From: Paenibacillus xylanexedens
GTDB lineage: Bacteria; Bacillota; Bacilli; Paenibacillales; Paenibacillaceae
NCBI RefSeq assembly: GCF_017874615.1
Contig: NZ_JAGIKV010000005.1
Coordinates: 124,001 to 188,000 of the forward strand
Direction of reading: 5' to 3'
Length of the DNA stretch: 64,000 nt
This document shows positions 1-8,577 of this stretch, one piece after another (the first letter of the stretch is position 1; each line of letters opens with the position of its first letter). Position numbers and translations under genes: made by a program. The notes beneath the pieces were generated by a model. The model was given only the letters and a program-made list of their open reading frames with translations. It had not been told where the DNA came from and did not search any database.

Positions 1-2651
1 GAGTGCGACTTGCGAGAGTATGGTAGTGTTTGGTCGGGCAGTTCTATTTCAATCCACGCACTCCATACAGAGTGCGACCCTAGAGAGTGCATATTGGGCA
101 GGGATCTCATGATTTAAATCCACGCACTCCATACAGAGTGCGACTCGACCGTGAGAATACATCTACTGACTATACCGAAATTTCAATCCACGCACTCCAT
201 ACAGAGTGCGACAGCACCTTTAACAAATTGATCGTATGTACCTTTATTTCAATCCACGCACTCCATACAGAGTGCGACTTTAGACGTATTCGAGTTGTGC
301 CAGACATCAATCTATTTCAATCCACGCACTCCATACAGAGTGCGACCACGGAGGGGTCAACCCATGGAAAATATTGAATGGATTTCAATCCACGCACTCC
401 ATACAGAGTGCGACTAGGATCTGTAAATGTCATTAAAAATTAACCTCCTATTTCAATCCACGCACTCCATACAGAGTGCGACTAGCTCCATGGGACAGTC
501 TGATAACACAGCCGAATTTCAATCCACGCACTCCATACAGAGTGCGACTCGGAGGTAACGATGCGACGCTGACCTCCATGGAATTTCAATCCACGCACTC
601 CATACAGAGTGCGACTCATCGCGCTGCCTGGGAGGTTCGGCATCAAATATTTCAATCCACGCACTCCATACAGAGTGCGACCTGTCTGACCCGGCATTCT
701 TGGTTGCGGCACTGGAGATTTCAATCCACGCACTCCATACAGAGTGCGACATCACACTCTAGGAGGAGGCCTTGCCTGATTATCTATTTCAATCCACGCA
801 CTCCATACAGAGTGCGACATACTCCTTCACCTGACGCTCCAAAATAGTGTATATTTCAATCCACGCACTCCATACAGAGTGCGACTCGTGACGGTATACT
901 CAGTGTCGAATTGCAGATTCTATTTCAATCCACGCACTCCATACAGAGTGCGACCGTCCAATACGAAGTGGACACAAAGACTGATATCATTTCAATCCAC
1001 GCACTCCATACAGAGTGCGACAAAACCCTCACCGATAGACTTTCCTCATATCAAGATATTTCAATCCACGCACTCCATACAGAGTGCGACAAGTGTGGAC
1101 ATTACAGGTACATTATACTTGAGAATTTCAATCCACGCACTCCATACAGAGTGCGACTTATCGCCTAGATGAATACATTGCTACTATTAAAAATTTCAAT
1201 CCACGCACTCCATACAGAGTGCGACATCCACCATTGAAGACATGTCACCCAAAAAAGAGGATTTCAATCCACGCACTCCATACAGAGTGCGACCCACGCA
1301 GGGATTAACTACCGTGGAAGCGATCCAATTTCAATCCACGCACTCCATACAGAGTGCGACACTTAACAATGCAGGGTCTCCACTTGTTCCTTTTGGAATT
1401 TCAATCCACGCACTCCATACAGAGTGCGACGGTTAACTTGGATATTGCCAAAGGTGATCAATTGGATTTCAATCCACGCACTCCATACAGAGTGCGACAA
1501 TCGAAACTTACGAAGAACACAATAGAGACTGACATTTCAATCCACGCACTCCATACAGAGTGCGACAATACAAGCGGCGTTGTACAATATTCAGGTGAGA
1601 TATTTCAATCCACGCACTCCATACAGAGTGCGACGTATGATTTCTATCGTATTTGTGCAATGTTGGACAATTTCAATCCACGCACTCCATACAGAGTGCG
1701 ACATGATTCAGAGGACGAAAGGTTCAGGGCATCAACTATTTCAATCCACGCACTCCATACAGAGTGCGACTTATGTATATCAAGATGCTGTCATTTACTT
1801 TGCTAATTTCAATCCACGCACTCCATACAGAGTGCGACTGCTTGGGTTTCTACCAAAACAAATGACAGTAGAAATTTCAATCCACGCACTCCATACAGAG
1901 TGCGACGCGTAGGATGGCGCCTATTGCACGTTAAACACACGATTTCAATCCACGCACTCCATACAGAGTGCGACTCCATCGTTGCACCTCTCGTATTACT
2001 AAGACCAATTTCAATCCACGCACTCCATACAGAGTGCGACAAGTTTGACTTCCAGATGCTATGGAAGGGTAAGCGATTTCAATCCACGCACTCCATACAG
2101 AGTGCGACCTATTGCTCCTCTTTTATGATTGTGCTCCTAATAGATTTCAATCCACGCACTCCATACAGAGTGCGACGGCTATTTGCGAGTCCTCCACAGC
2201 AAAATATTTTTATTTCAATCCACGCACTCCATACAGAGTGCGACTTACGCACGACTATTTCGTTAAGTATGCAGTACTTATTTCAATCCACGCACTCCAT
2301 ACAGAGTGCGACGTAGGGCGTGCGATTGATACCCTTACAGTGACAGATTTCAATCCACGCACTCCATACAGAGTGCGACATACATTGCTTCACCAATCGC
2401 CATACCGCCCAAAAATTTCAATCCACGCACTCCATACAGAGTGCGACGCGCTTCGAAAAAAAACGCTTGTGGATTTGCAGGCATTTCAATCCACGCACTC
2501 CATACAGAGTGCGACTTAAGGAGGTAAAATATGATTTCGATGTACTCAGATTTCAATCCACGCACTCCATACAGAGTGCGACCAAAACAATGCTGACTCA
2601 CAACGGTTGATGCAGCAGATTTCAATCCACGCACTCCATACAGAGTGCGAC
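1..2651 (-). CRISPR. CRISPR array A1 (type I-C), 39 full repeats
   Basis: There are 39 complete 33-nt repeats and 39 spacers of 33-37 nt; positions 1-9 are the end of one more repeat, so the array runs off the window. In crRNA sense (minus strand) the repeat starts GTCGCACTCTGTATGGAGTG and ends CGTGGATTGAAAT, the type I-C form with an ACTC/GAGT stem. The leader-proximal end is at 2651, right behind cas2, so transcription is leftward and the newest spacer is 2583-2618. Repeats are nearly invariant; the one at 112-144 has one base change (C to A) near its crRNA 3' end. Two spacers, 415-449 and 2516-2549, carry a Shine-Dalgarno sequence plus ATG, so they sample gene starts of invaders. Spacer 2448-2482 overlaps a spacer of array A2. 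The open frames readable through the array are only repeat periodicity. Confidence 0.99.
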
Positions 2652-2844
2652 AGCGAAAAGTGACGTAATAACTATGCTTGAAGAATAACTATTAACGTAT
2701 TTTCGATAGTTCTACTTCTTTAAAACGGTTATCACAAATTTCCGATCATAAATCATTGCCAAAAGGTCACAATAAAGACCTTTTCGACAAATTCCGAGGT
2801 GCGAATCCCCCAGGGAAATCATGTGAGCTTGGCATTCGCACCTG
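2652..2844 (-). promoter_or_regulatory. Leader of array A1
   Basis: This AT-rich non-coding stretch lies between the cas2 stop and the first A1 repeat, where a I-C leader is expected; it should carry the array promoter and the integration signals. On the plus strand it begins AGCGAAAA next to the repeat, as in A2. It contains a block (2784-2843) also found in the other two leaders: TCGACAAATT, then AGGTGCGAAT and ATTCGCACCT as inverted arms around a conserved CCCCCAGGG and TCATGTGAGC. The block starts 133 nt from the repeat, nearly the same distance as in A2 (134). Confidence 0.85.
2797..2843. repeat. Conserved leader inverted repeat, copy 1
   Basis: Arms AGGTGCGAAT (2797-2806) and ATTCGCACCT (2834-2843) flank a 27-nt conserved core. 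The right arm ends 1 nt before the cas2 stop codon, so the element could also form a hairpin at the 3' end of the cas mRNA. Copies occur at 11582-11627 and 17145-17191, each in a CRISPR leader. The role is not shown by sequence; a host-factor or Cas1-Cas2 docking site is an inference. Confidence 0.8.
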
Positions 2845-3135
2845 CTAAAGTATTAACGGATCACCCATATCATAGGAATCTTTGGCACCCACATGTTGAA
2901 CTTTACTTTTGTAATTATCACCTAAGTTATAGAATCGAAGACTATCTGTATCCTTATCAATTAATTCTTCCAGTTCGAATCTTAATCGTCTAAATTGGGC
3001 AGCATCCAGTATACATTCAAACACCGAGTTTTGTACTCGCTGACCGTGATCCACACACTTTTTCGCCACTTTAGATAGTCTTCTACGGCCTTCACTATCT
3101 ATCGTGCTTACATCATACGTAATCAAAATAAGCAA
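2845..3135 (-). CDS. cas2: CRISPR-associated endonuclease Cas2
   Basis: This 96-aa protein has the short length and N-terminal beta strand ending in the conserved Asp (LILITYD, Asp8) of Cas2, plus the ferredoxin-like pattern of the family. With Cas1 it forms the integrase that inserts new spacers at the leader-repeat junction. The start appears to be TTG at 3135: it yields the family's usual N-terminus and lies behind an AGGTG-type ribosome binding site, whereas the nearby ATG is in another frame. It is the last gene of the cas operon, 9 bp after cas1, and its stop abuts the leader inverted repeat. The identity is certain. Confidence 0.97.
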   Translation of the reverse strand: MLILITYDVSTIDSEGRRRLSKVAKKCVDHGQRVQNSVFECILDAAQFRRLRFELEELIDKDTDSLRFYNLGDNYKSKVQHVGAKDSYDMGDPLIL

Positions 3136-3144
3136 TCATCACAC

Positions 3145-4176
3145 CTACTTCCACAGAAACGGAGGATATTCATCCAGATCACCCCGTATATACCTGGCCA
3201 ATAGCAATGCTTGAGTATAGGGTACAAGCCCCCAAGGTATTTTTTCATTCAAATACGGATGCATAATCTTTTCCTGTTTGCGTTCTTGCCATGCTTTTAA
3301 CACTTTCTTTCTCGTCTCATCTTCCATAATCACTGCGAGATTTTCTTTTACATAAAAGCCTTTATCGTTAACTACCTTTTTATTAATGAGAGAAAGTACA
3401 AATCGGTCTGCGTACACTCCCCGAAGTTCCTCCATCATATCCAGTGCAAGAGAAGCTCTGCCAGGACGATCCCTGTGCAAAAAACCAACGTATGCATCAA
3501 GTCCGACTGATTCAAGTGCAGACTTCATATCATTAGCGAGTAAGGTATAAGCAAATGATAATAGTGCATTCACTTTATCCAGCGGAGGTCGCCGGCTACG
3601 TCCATAAAAATAAAACGATTCTTTTTGCTGTAGAATCAGATCATCGAACACAGAGTTATATTGCACGGCAGCCGATCCTTCCAATCCGCGCAATATATCC
3701 AATTGCTCCACCTCGCGCAACAGCTTCATCGTTTCGCCTAGCGACTCCGTGACCTTCTTGATTCGTTCCGTGTCGATGCGTAGTGTATAATCCCGTGTGG
3801 CTCGTTCCAAAATCCACTTGTTGTTGTATAACTTGCCTGTAATCATATTACGAGCAACCCGCGCACTACGCACCTCATCGTCCGAGATACGATACTGTTC
3901 TTTGCGAAGAACCACATTTCCTCGATCCTCACCAATCACCCGTGCGAGGAATCGCCCCGTTCGTGTCATAAATGTCAAACTAACATTGCGTGACGCACAA
4001 GCCCCCATTAGTGCTGGACTTACTCCAGCATAGCCAAAGGTACAAACGGCCTCCAAATTATGTAGCGGATAGCGAGCAAGAATTTCTTCCTCCTGCTTCA
4101 CCACAATGTTTTCCCCATCCAGTCCAAGGTATGTATCGGGTAATGTTACAAATAAGGTGTTCAGCAGCTTTTTCAT
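3145..4176 (-). CDS. cas1: CRISPR-associated endonuclease Cas1, type I-C
   Basis: At 343 aa this is a full-length type I-C Cas1 integrase. The metal-binding residues of the family are visible: Glu166 in the RGLEG segment, His234 in GFLHRDRPGR, and Asp246 with Glu249/250 in the following ALDMMEELR helix. The N-terminal beta domain covers about residues 1-100 and the catalytic helical domain the rest. The start ATG overlaps the cas4 stop as ATGA (4173-4176), showing translational coupling. With Cas2 and Cas4 it would acquire spacers for all three arrays in the window, which fits the near-identical repeats and the overlapping protospacers seen between A1 and A2. Confidence 0.99.
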   Translation of the reverse strand: MKKLLNTLFVTLPDTYLGLDGENIVVKQEEEILARYPLHNLEAVCTFGYAGVSPALMGACASRNVSLTFMTRTGRFLARVIGEDRGNVVLRKEQYRISDDEVRSARVARNMITGKLYNNKWILERATRDYTLRIDTERIKKVTESLGETMKLLREVEQLDILRGLEGSAAVQYNSVFDDLILQQKESFYFYGRSRRPPLDKVNALLSFAYTLLANDMKSALESVGLDAYVGFLHRDRPGRASLALDMMEELRGVYADRFVLSLINKKVVNDKGFYVKENLAVIMEDETRKKVLKAWQERKQEKIMHPYLNEKIPWGLVPYTQALLLARYIRGDLDEYPPFLWK

Positions 4177-4832
4177 TCATTCAACCTGCTTTCGATGTAA
4201 CTTGAAACGGAGCGTTTGTTCAAGATATCAGGCACACATATATTGTTCAAAGAACAACTTAGGCAGTGTGGTCCTGCTTTGGCTTTGGGTGTATGGTTCC
4301 GTTCAAAATAATGTCTCATCTCTTGAATACTTGCCTTCACTCGTTCCCGATCTGCCGCAGTAATTATGACTTCAACCCTATGTTTGATCTCATCATAATA
4401 AAAATAGGCCTTGGGAATATCACATACGAGCATTTCTTCAAGACACATGACTTGTGCTACCAATTGGGAGTGATCGGAATCATTTCGTTTGGGCTTGCCG
4501 CGTTTGTATTCAACAGGATAAGGAAGGTATAACCCTTCCTCTCCCGCAAGTGGAACTCCAGATGGATCACGAATGAATTCAACGACATCACAGATGCCTG
4601 TGATCCCAAGTTCTCTCGATTGTACCGGAAGTGCACGAACAACTAGTTTATCGCCTCGTTTTTCACGAAGCGCTGGCTGATCTGCCTTTCGATGCAAATG
4701 ATCCCCCTCAATGGTGCGCACGTTGTCTTCCCACTGCTGTTCGATATGAATTAATGCCCACTGCCTTCTGCAAAAGTTAAAATGCTGAATCCCCGAAAGC
4801 AGCAGATAATCCTCTTCGTTATAGTCCTTCAT
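4173..4832 (-). CDS. cas4: CRISPR-associated exonuclease Cas4
   Basis: This 219-aa RecB-family nuclease selects and trims prespacers so that they come from PAM-flanked DNA. The iron-sulfur cysteines are all present: Cys21 (FCRRQW) and the C-terminal trio Cys190, Cys193 and Cys199. Nuclease residues can be read at His45 (GDHLH), Asp82 (CDVVEF), and Glu108 with Lys110 (VEYKRGK). It overlaps the end of cas7 by 14 nt and shares an ATGA overlap with cas1. Its intact active site fits the consistent TTC PAM inferred from the overlapping A1/A2 spacers. Confidence 0.98.
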   Translation of the reverse strand: MKDYNEEDYLLLSGIQHFNFCRRQWALIHIEQQWEDNVRTIEGDHLHRKADQPALREKRGDKLVVRALPVQSRELGITGICDVVEFIRDPSGVPLAGEEGLYLPYPVEYKRGKPKRNDSDHSQLVAQVMCLEEMLVCDIPKAYFYYDEIKHRVEVIITAADRERVKASIQEMRHYFERNHTPKAKAGPHCLSCSLNNICVPDILNKRSVSSYIESRLNE

Positions 4833-5691
4833 ATTCTTGGACTTCTAATCCATCAAGTTGTTCTAGAGTGTATGTGTATCGAGCATGTGTGTTTTTTTCC
4901 TCTTCTGTTGCATCGGGATTTTCTTTAATTACCAGGGAACGATGCACCTTTGCAGAAGAATATTGACCAAGTTTGGATTTGTGTTCCCACCAATACACCT
5001 TATGAATCTCCATGCTACCTTCTGGTCTGGCCGAAGATAGGTCATTTTCGAAAAGAGTTATAAGTGACTGTTTAATTCTTTCAGCATCATCATTGGTGAA
5101 GCCAGTCTTTTCTGCCAATTGCGTATTGATACTTCCCTTGAAAACATATACGCCAAAGTCAACGCGATGCTTCATCCCCATTGTATCCGAACCCCGCTCT
5201 TTGCCAGGTTCCGAGCTTACGCTTTTGGTTATTTGCATACTTGTGATGTCGATAGGTTCGATACTTCGAGCTGTATGTATTGAGACTGGACCACGTACAC
5301 CAACAGATACACCCCCACCGCTCCCTGCCCCCTTAAAGGCAAAAACTTGACCAAAACTACGTACATCAATCCATTCCTCACAAGCAACTTTAGCAAACTC
5401 TTCACTAGATAGATTCTTTGTCTTCATTATTTTGTTAAGATTCGCATTAGCGTCGGCTCGTTCCCGCAAACTTCCGTAAGCATCCACTTTACGGTCATTG
5501 GATTGAACAAAGATCGACCCTCCCATATCTTGAAGACGATTTCTGATTTTACGCTTCAGCGCGACATCCGATATTTCACCATAACCATCATAGTTTTGTC
5601 TTGGACGATTTCCATTTAGCGGGTCACCATTCGGGTTGGCATTGTGAACTGATAATACAACAGCAAAATCAATTTTATGATCCAAACTCAT
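4819..5691 (-). CDS. cas7: Cascade backbone protein Cas7 (Csd2), type I-C
   Basis: Cas7 (Csd2) polymerises along the crRNA as the backbone of the type I-C Cascade. The N-terminal segment with VLSVHNANPNGDPLNGN is the family signature, and the glycine-rich stretch GAGSGGGVSVGVRGPVSIH follows in the middle of the protein. A GTG at 5700 is possible, but ATG 5691 is preferred because AAGGAG sits 8 nt before it; the protein is then 290 aa. It lies 12 nt after the cas8c stop and overlaps cas4, so it is inside the single cas5-to-cas2 transcription unit. Confidence 0.97.
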   Translation of the reverse strand: MSLDHKIDFAVVLSVHNANPNGDPLNGNRPRQNYDGYGEISDVALKRKIRNRLQDMGGSIFVQSNDRKVDAYGSLRERADANANLNKIMKTKNLSSEEFAKVACEEWIDVRSFGQVFAFKGAGSGGGVSVGVRGPVSIHTARSIEPIDITSMQITKSVSSEPGKERGSDTMGMKHRVDFGVYVFKGSINTQLAEKTGFTNDDAERIKQSLITLFENDLSSARPEGSMEIHKVYWWEHKSKLGQYSSAKVHRSLVIKENPDATEEEKNTHARYTYTLEQLDGLEVQEYEGL

Positions 5692-5703
5692 TCTACTCAC
5701 TCC

Positions 5704-7629
5704 TTAGTTATTATTTTCTTTGTTCTCATCGGAATTATCTTTCTTTTTACTTTGATAGAGCGCATGTCTTTGACTATAAAATCCAAGCAAATATTTTCCT
5801 GATAATGGTGTATTGTTAAAATCTTCATATTTAAATCTAAAACCAATTTCATCAATAATCTTCGTCCAATACATAGCTTCTCTGCCCAATCTGGTCTGAT
5901 AGGGTTGTATTGCCTGTTGAATCGTCGTCCATGTCCGCTCCGGATGTCTGGAAAATGCATTCATATAACGAATTGCATTGGTCGCCCGCTTCTCTTCCCC
6001 TAAAGCGCGCCGTTCCAGCACATCCGCCACCGCCAGCATACGCCCAAATAGATAACTCCGATCATCATTATGTTCATCAAGTGCCAATTCCATTTCCTCC
6101 TGTCTTTCGCTCAAATGTTTTTTGATTAACGAGCAAGCAATACTCAACGTTTTCTCCCACTCCCAAACTTCCAGAGCGACAGGGTTGGAAGCCCTGTTGG
6201 TGACACTTGAGATGATGTCCTGCGGAATCTTTGCACCATCAATAATACACGGAAGCATACGTTCCATAAGACTCTTAATCACTTTATCGCCTGCGCGAGG
6301 ACCATGAGCAGCAAAGGCAATATCCCTTGGTGCAGGAGCTCCATAAAAAACAACATAGTCATTTTGATCATCTTTCCGATATCGATGCAACCAAGCGCAA
6401 GCCATATGCCAATAAGTGATCTTGTCCAAATAAAGGTCCTTATCCATATTGCGGAAGTATAGAACCGCCATTCTACCCGTTGTGGCTGAATCCAGTACCA
6501 TGATATTTACATCGGACTGAGACAGCGTACCTTTACCGTCTGTTAGTTGATTTTTAACTCCGTCCAAAGCCTTACCGAATTCGCTCGCCCAAGCTTGATT
6601 GGTGTTTGATTTTAGCACTACAGTTGGCATCACTTCTGGATCGAGAGCGAAGGAGTCTTCCATCGGATCAGGTATATAAAGTGAATCGTTACCCCATGCA
6701 ATAAATACCCGATCATCAATTGGTTTACCTTGACGGTTAATCAACCATTTCAACGCATTATGAGATTTTTGAGATGCCTCATAGCTGATACTTGCCGCAT
6801 CCCTACTATGAACAAACCGCCCCCGAAACGTAAAACCACTAGTGTCATTTGACGAAATTAATTTGGCTTTGTCCGCGGAATTACGAATTTTATTGGCATG
6901 ACGTTCTGTATTAGGGAGAATCTCCCCCGTTACGTAACAATAATCTTCATCGCCTAACTTTTCTTTATAATAATCAACAAAAGATCTATATACTTCCTGA
7001 TCCTTCCAAACAGCAGTTAAGGGGCTAACAGGCGAATAAACGTTGAACCTTACAAAAGCACTGGTCTGATCTCCTGCTATTATTCCGAAAATAGATGGCT
7101 TCACAGGATATCGCCCTTCATACTTGTTGTCCCACTTATCAATCAAAAGATTGTTCTCGTCCACGACCAAGGTGTTATTGTAATTAACCAAATCATGAAT
7201 TAATGCTCTTTTGCTGAGATAACGATAGATACTAATTACTTTAGGATGTGCATAAGGAGATTCAGCCCAATTTTGTAGTTCATGTATGTAGGTTTCATAA
7301 GGCTCTTCTCCTTTGATCTTACCGCCAAATGTCACAAAGTCCCCCGCTACATAGCTTAATTTGTCGTGCAATGGATAGGGGGCAATAGCCGAACCCGCTC
7401 TACTGGCAGATTTCTCTGTACAGGGAATCAACGTGCTTGTATCGCCTTTGTCAATGACTCTGGCGGAATGAAATGTACCTTCCTCCGTAACAAGCACTTC
7501 AATATGTGCATTTTGGGTTGTATGTGAGACAGGCAGTAGAGTAAACTCTCTTTCATTTCTCATTTCTACTTCTCCTACCCTGCCTATGTTAGATTCATAG
7601 GTTTCATACAGGTTGAACAGCCAACTCAT
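5704..7629 (-). CDS. cas8c: Cascade large subunit Cas8c (Csd1)
   Basis: This 641-aa protein matches Csd1/Cas8c, the large subunit that recognises the PAM and recruits Cas3. Recognition rests on the N-terminus ([14 protein letters not shown]), on overall length, and on its fixed position between cas5 and cas7. The C-terminal third, from the [13 protein letters not shown] segment on, is helical and likely includes the internally translated small subunit known for I-C systems; an internal start was not located with confidence. The start ATG 7629 follows GAGGAGGTAGAACG and overlaps the cas5 stop as ATGA. No frameshift is visible, so interference should be functional. Confidence 0.97.
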   Translation of the reverse strand: MSWLFNLYETYESNIGRVGEVEMRNEREFTLLPVSHTTQNAHIEVLVTEEGTFHSARVIDKGDTSTLIPCTEKSASRAGSAIAPYPLHDKLSYVAGDFVTFGGKIKGEEPYETYIHELQNWAESPYAHPKVISIYRYLSKRALIHDLVNYNNTLVVDENNLLIDKWDNKYEGRYPVKPSIFGIIAGDQTSAFVRFNVYSPVSPLTAVWKDQEVYRSFVDYYKEKLGDEDYCYVTGEILPNTERHANKIRNSADKAKLISSNDTSGFTFRGRFVHSRDAASISYEASQKSHNALKWLINRQGKPIDDRVFIAWGNDSLYIPDPMEDSFALDPEVMPTVVLKSNTNQAWASEFGKALDGVKNQLTDGKGTLSQSDVNIMVLDSATTGRMAVLYFRNMDKDLYLDKITYWHMACAWLHRYRKDDQNDYVVFYGAPAPRDIAFAAHGPRAGDKVIKSLMERMLPCIIDGAKIPQDIISSVTNRASNPVALEVWEWEKTLSIACSLIKKHLSERQEEMELALDEHNDDRSYLFGRMLAVADVLERRALGEEKRATNAIRYMNAFSRHPERTWTTIQQAIQPYQTRLGREAMYWTKIIDEIGFRFKYEDFNNTPLSGKYLLGFYSQRHALYQSKKKDNSDENKENNN

Positions 7630-8354
7630 CGTTCTACCTCCTCTCCCCAACTATTCAACAAATGTTCTGCTGATTCTACGTTGCTATTATCGAACCGTTT
7701 GCGATGCATCTCCGAAATAGTACGAACCTTTTCACATTCCTCTGGCTTCTTGAACTTTATAACTCCATTTTTCATTTCGGGCTCCCATAGCCGAACCTCC
7801 ATCTGATCCCTGCCAGTCTCATCCGGATAATTGATACCATGTACCATCGTGCCAAAATGAATGTCGCCGTAATTTTGATAAAAACTGTCACCTTCACCAA
7901 ACACACATGGTTCAACGTACCCCTGACATTCCCTTGTACCAAGAAAGATATCTCTACGTCCTCCAGCCTGAACGCATCTTTTCAAGATACTATGATGCTT
8001 ATTTTCGTTGCGATCAAAAGCCATATCCGGCCGGTTCTCGTTAAATATAAAATGAGCCGCCACTTGATAATGAACGTCTTTAAGATAAGTATAATTAGCC
8101 AAAGTATTGCCACCGCCGTAGTCAATTGGGCGAATCCCTTTCGATTCCATGCGAATAGGATTCATAACTCGAATTGCATCGACAACCATGATCAACGTCG
8201 GTTTCCAGTAAATACTTTCCAGTATTCCCTTCATAGATTGATATGTAGGAATCTGATAACTAAGCTTCTCCCCGCCCAGTTTGGTCAATGGATCAGTAAA
8301 AAGTGCATAATCTCCATATACGGAGAACTCAACTGAATTTCGAACCATCCACAT
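7626..8354 (-). CDS. cas5: Cas5c, crRNA-processing endonuclease of type I-C
   Basis: In type I-C, which lacks Cas6, Cas5 cuts the repeat hairpin and then stays on the 5' handle in Cascade. The 242-aa product has the family start ([18 protein letters not shown]) and candidate catalytic residues Tyr49, Lys119 and His120, in line with the Tyr/Lys/His trio known from the Bacillus halodurans enzyme. Either ATG 8354 or ATG 8348 can be the start; both follow GGAGAGGGGGTGA, and 8348 has better spacing. It opens the cas5-cas8c-cas7-cas4-cas1-cas2 operon. Its promoter region overlaps the predicted target of the crRNA-like RNA at 8484-8571. Confidence 0.97.
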   Translation of the reverse strand: MWMVRNSVEFSVYGDYALFTDPLTKLGGEKLSYQIPTYQSMKGILESIYWKPTLIMVVDAIRVMNPIRMESKGIRPIDYGGGNTLANYTYLKDVHYQVAAHFIFNENRPDMAFDRNENKHHSILKRCVQAGGRRDIFLGTRECQGYVEPCVFGEGDSFYQNYGDIHFGTMVHGINYPDETGRDQMEVRLWEPEMKNGVIKFKKPEECEKVRTISEMHRKRFDNSNVESAEHLLNSWGEEVER

Positions 8355-8423
8355 TCACCCCCTCTCCAATATTGGAATATATTTCCGAGATTCATCATAA
8401 ACCTAAATCAAAAAAATGTAAAT

Positions 8424-8466
8424 GAAATTCACTATACACTATATGAACAAAAATTATTTAAAAAAA
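8424..8466 (-). promoter_or_regulatory. cas5 operon promoter overlapping a TTC-flanked CreR target
   Basis: Reading the minus strand, TTC (8447-8445) is followed directly by ATATAGTGTATAGTG (8444-8430). This contains two possible -10 hexamers (TATAGT at 8443-8438 and 8435-8430) about 75-90 nt before the cas5 start; no good -35 is seen. The 11 nt after TTC are identical to the first 11 nt of the spacer-like part of the RNA encoded at 8484-8571, with 3 more matches after one mismatch. TTC is the known I-C PAM. Promoter placement is inferred; the match is directly visible. Confidence 0.7.
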
Positions 8467-8468
8467 CA

Positions 8469-8477
8469 TGATATACT
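8469..8477 (+). promoter_or_regulatory. Extended -10 promoter of the crRNA-like RNA
   Basis: TGATATACT (8469-8477) is an extended -10 element (TG, one base, TATACT). Transcription would start near 8484, about 7 nt before the degenerate repeat. No convincing -35 is present, which is tolerated for extended -10 promoters. It is divergent from the cas5 promoter. Confidence 0.6.
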
Positions 8478-8483
8478 ATCTTA

Positions 8484-8571
8484 AGTTTTTGTCGTCTATT
8501 TTTATACGGACGTGGATTGAAAAATATAGTGTATGGTGTGAGAACCTATCTGAAATACTAGGTAGGTTTTT
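8484..8571 (+). ncRNA. Candidate CreR-type crRNA-like RNA
   Basis: Positions 8491-8523 form a degenerate I-C repeat in plus orientation, opposite to the arrays. It shares the first four bases (GTCG) and the exact 3' part CGTGGATTGAAA with the array repeats, and keeps a hairpin (CGTC 8493-8496 with GACG 8509-8512) placed to leave the usual 11-nt 5' handle. The spacer-like part starts at 8524 (ATATAGTGTATGGTG) and matches 14 of 15 nt beside a TTC in the cas5 promoter region. Instead of a second repeat, a terminator hairpin follows. This matches the published idea of CreR RNAs, which guide Cascade to the cas promoter with a short seed match and so repress without cutting. There is no toxin gene beside it, so a CreTA module is less likely. 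Expression is not shown. Confidence 0.75.
8543..8571 (+). terminator. Terminator of the crRNA-like RNA
   Basis: AACCTATCT and AGGTAGGTT form a 9-bp stem with one G-U pair and an 8-nt loop, followed by TTT. In the opposite direction, where cas3 ends at 8578, there is no T-run, so it serves the plus-strand RNA better than cas3. Confidence 0.75.
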
Positions 8572-8577
8572 CATATT

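Noticed and set aside
87..2634. Many open frames of 60-140 codons through array A1 on both strands
   Set aside because: They are translations of the 33-nt repeat (recurring TPYRV, HALHTECD or THSIQSAT words) and have no gene-like features.
8360..8570. Toxin-antitoxin (CreTA) module at the crRNA-like gene
   Set aside because: No small toxin frame with a start signal is found in the interval, and the spacer matches the cas5 promoter instead, so a CreR role fits better.
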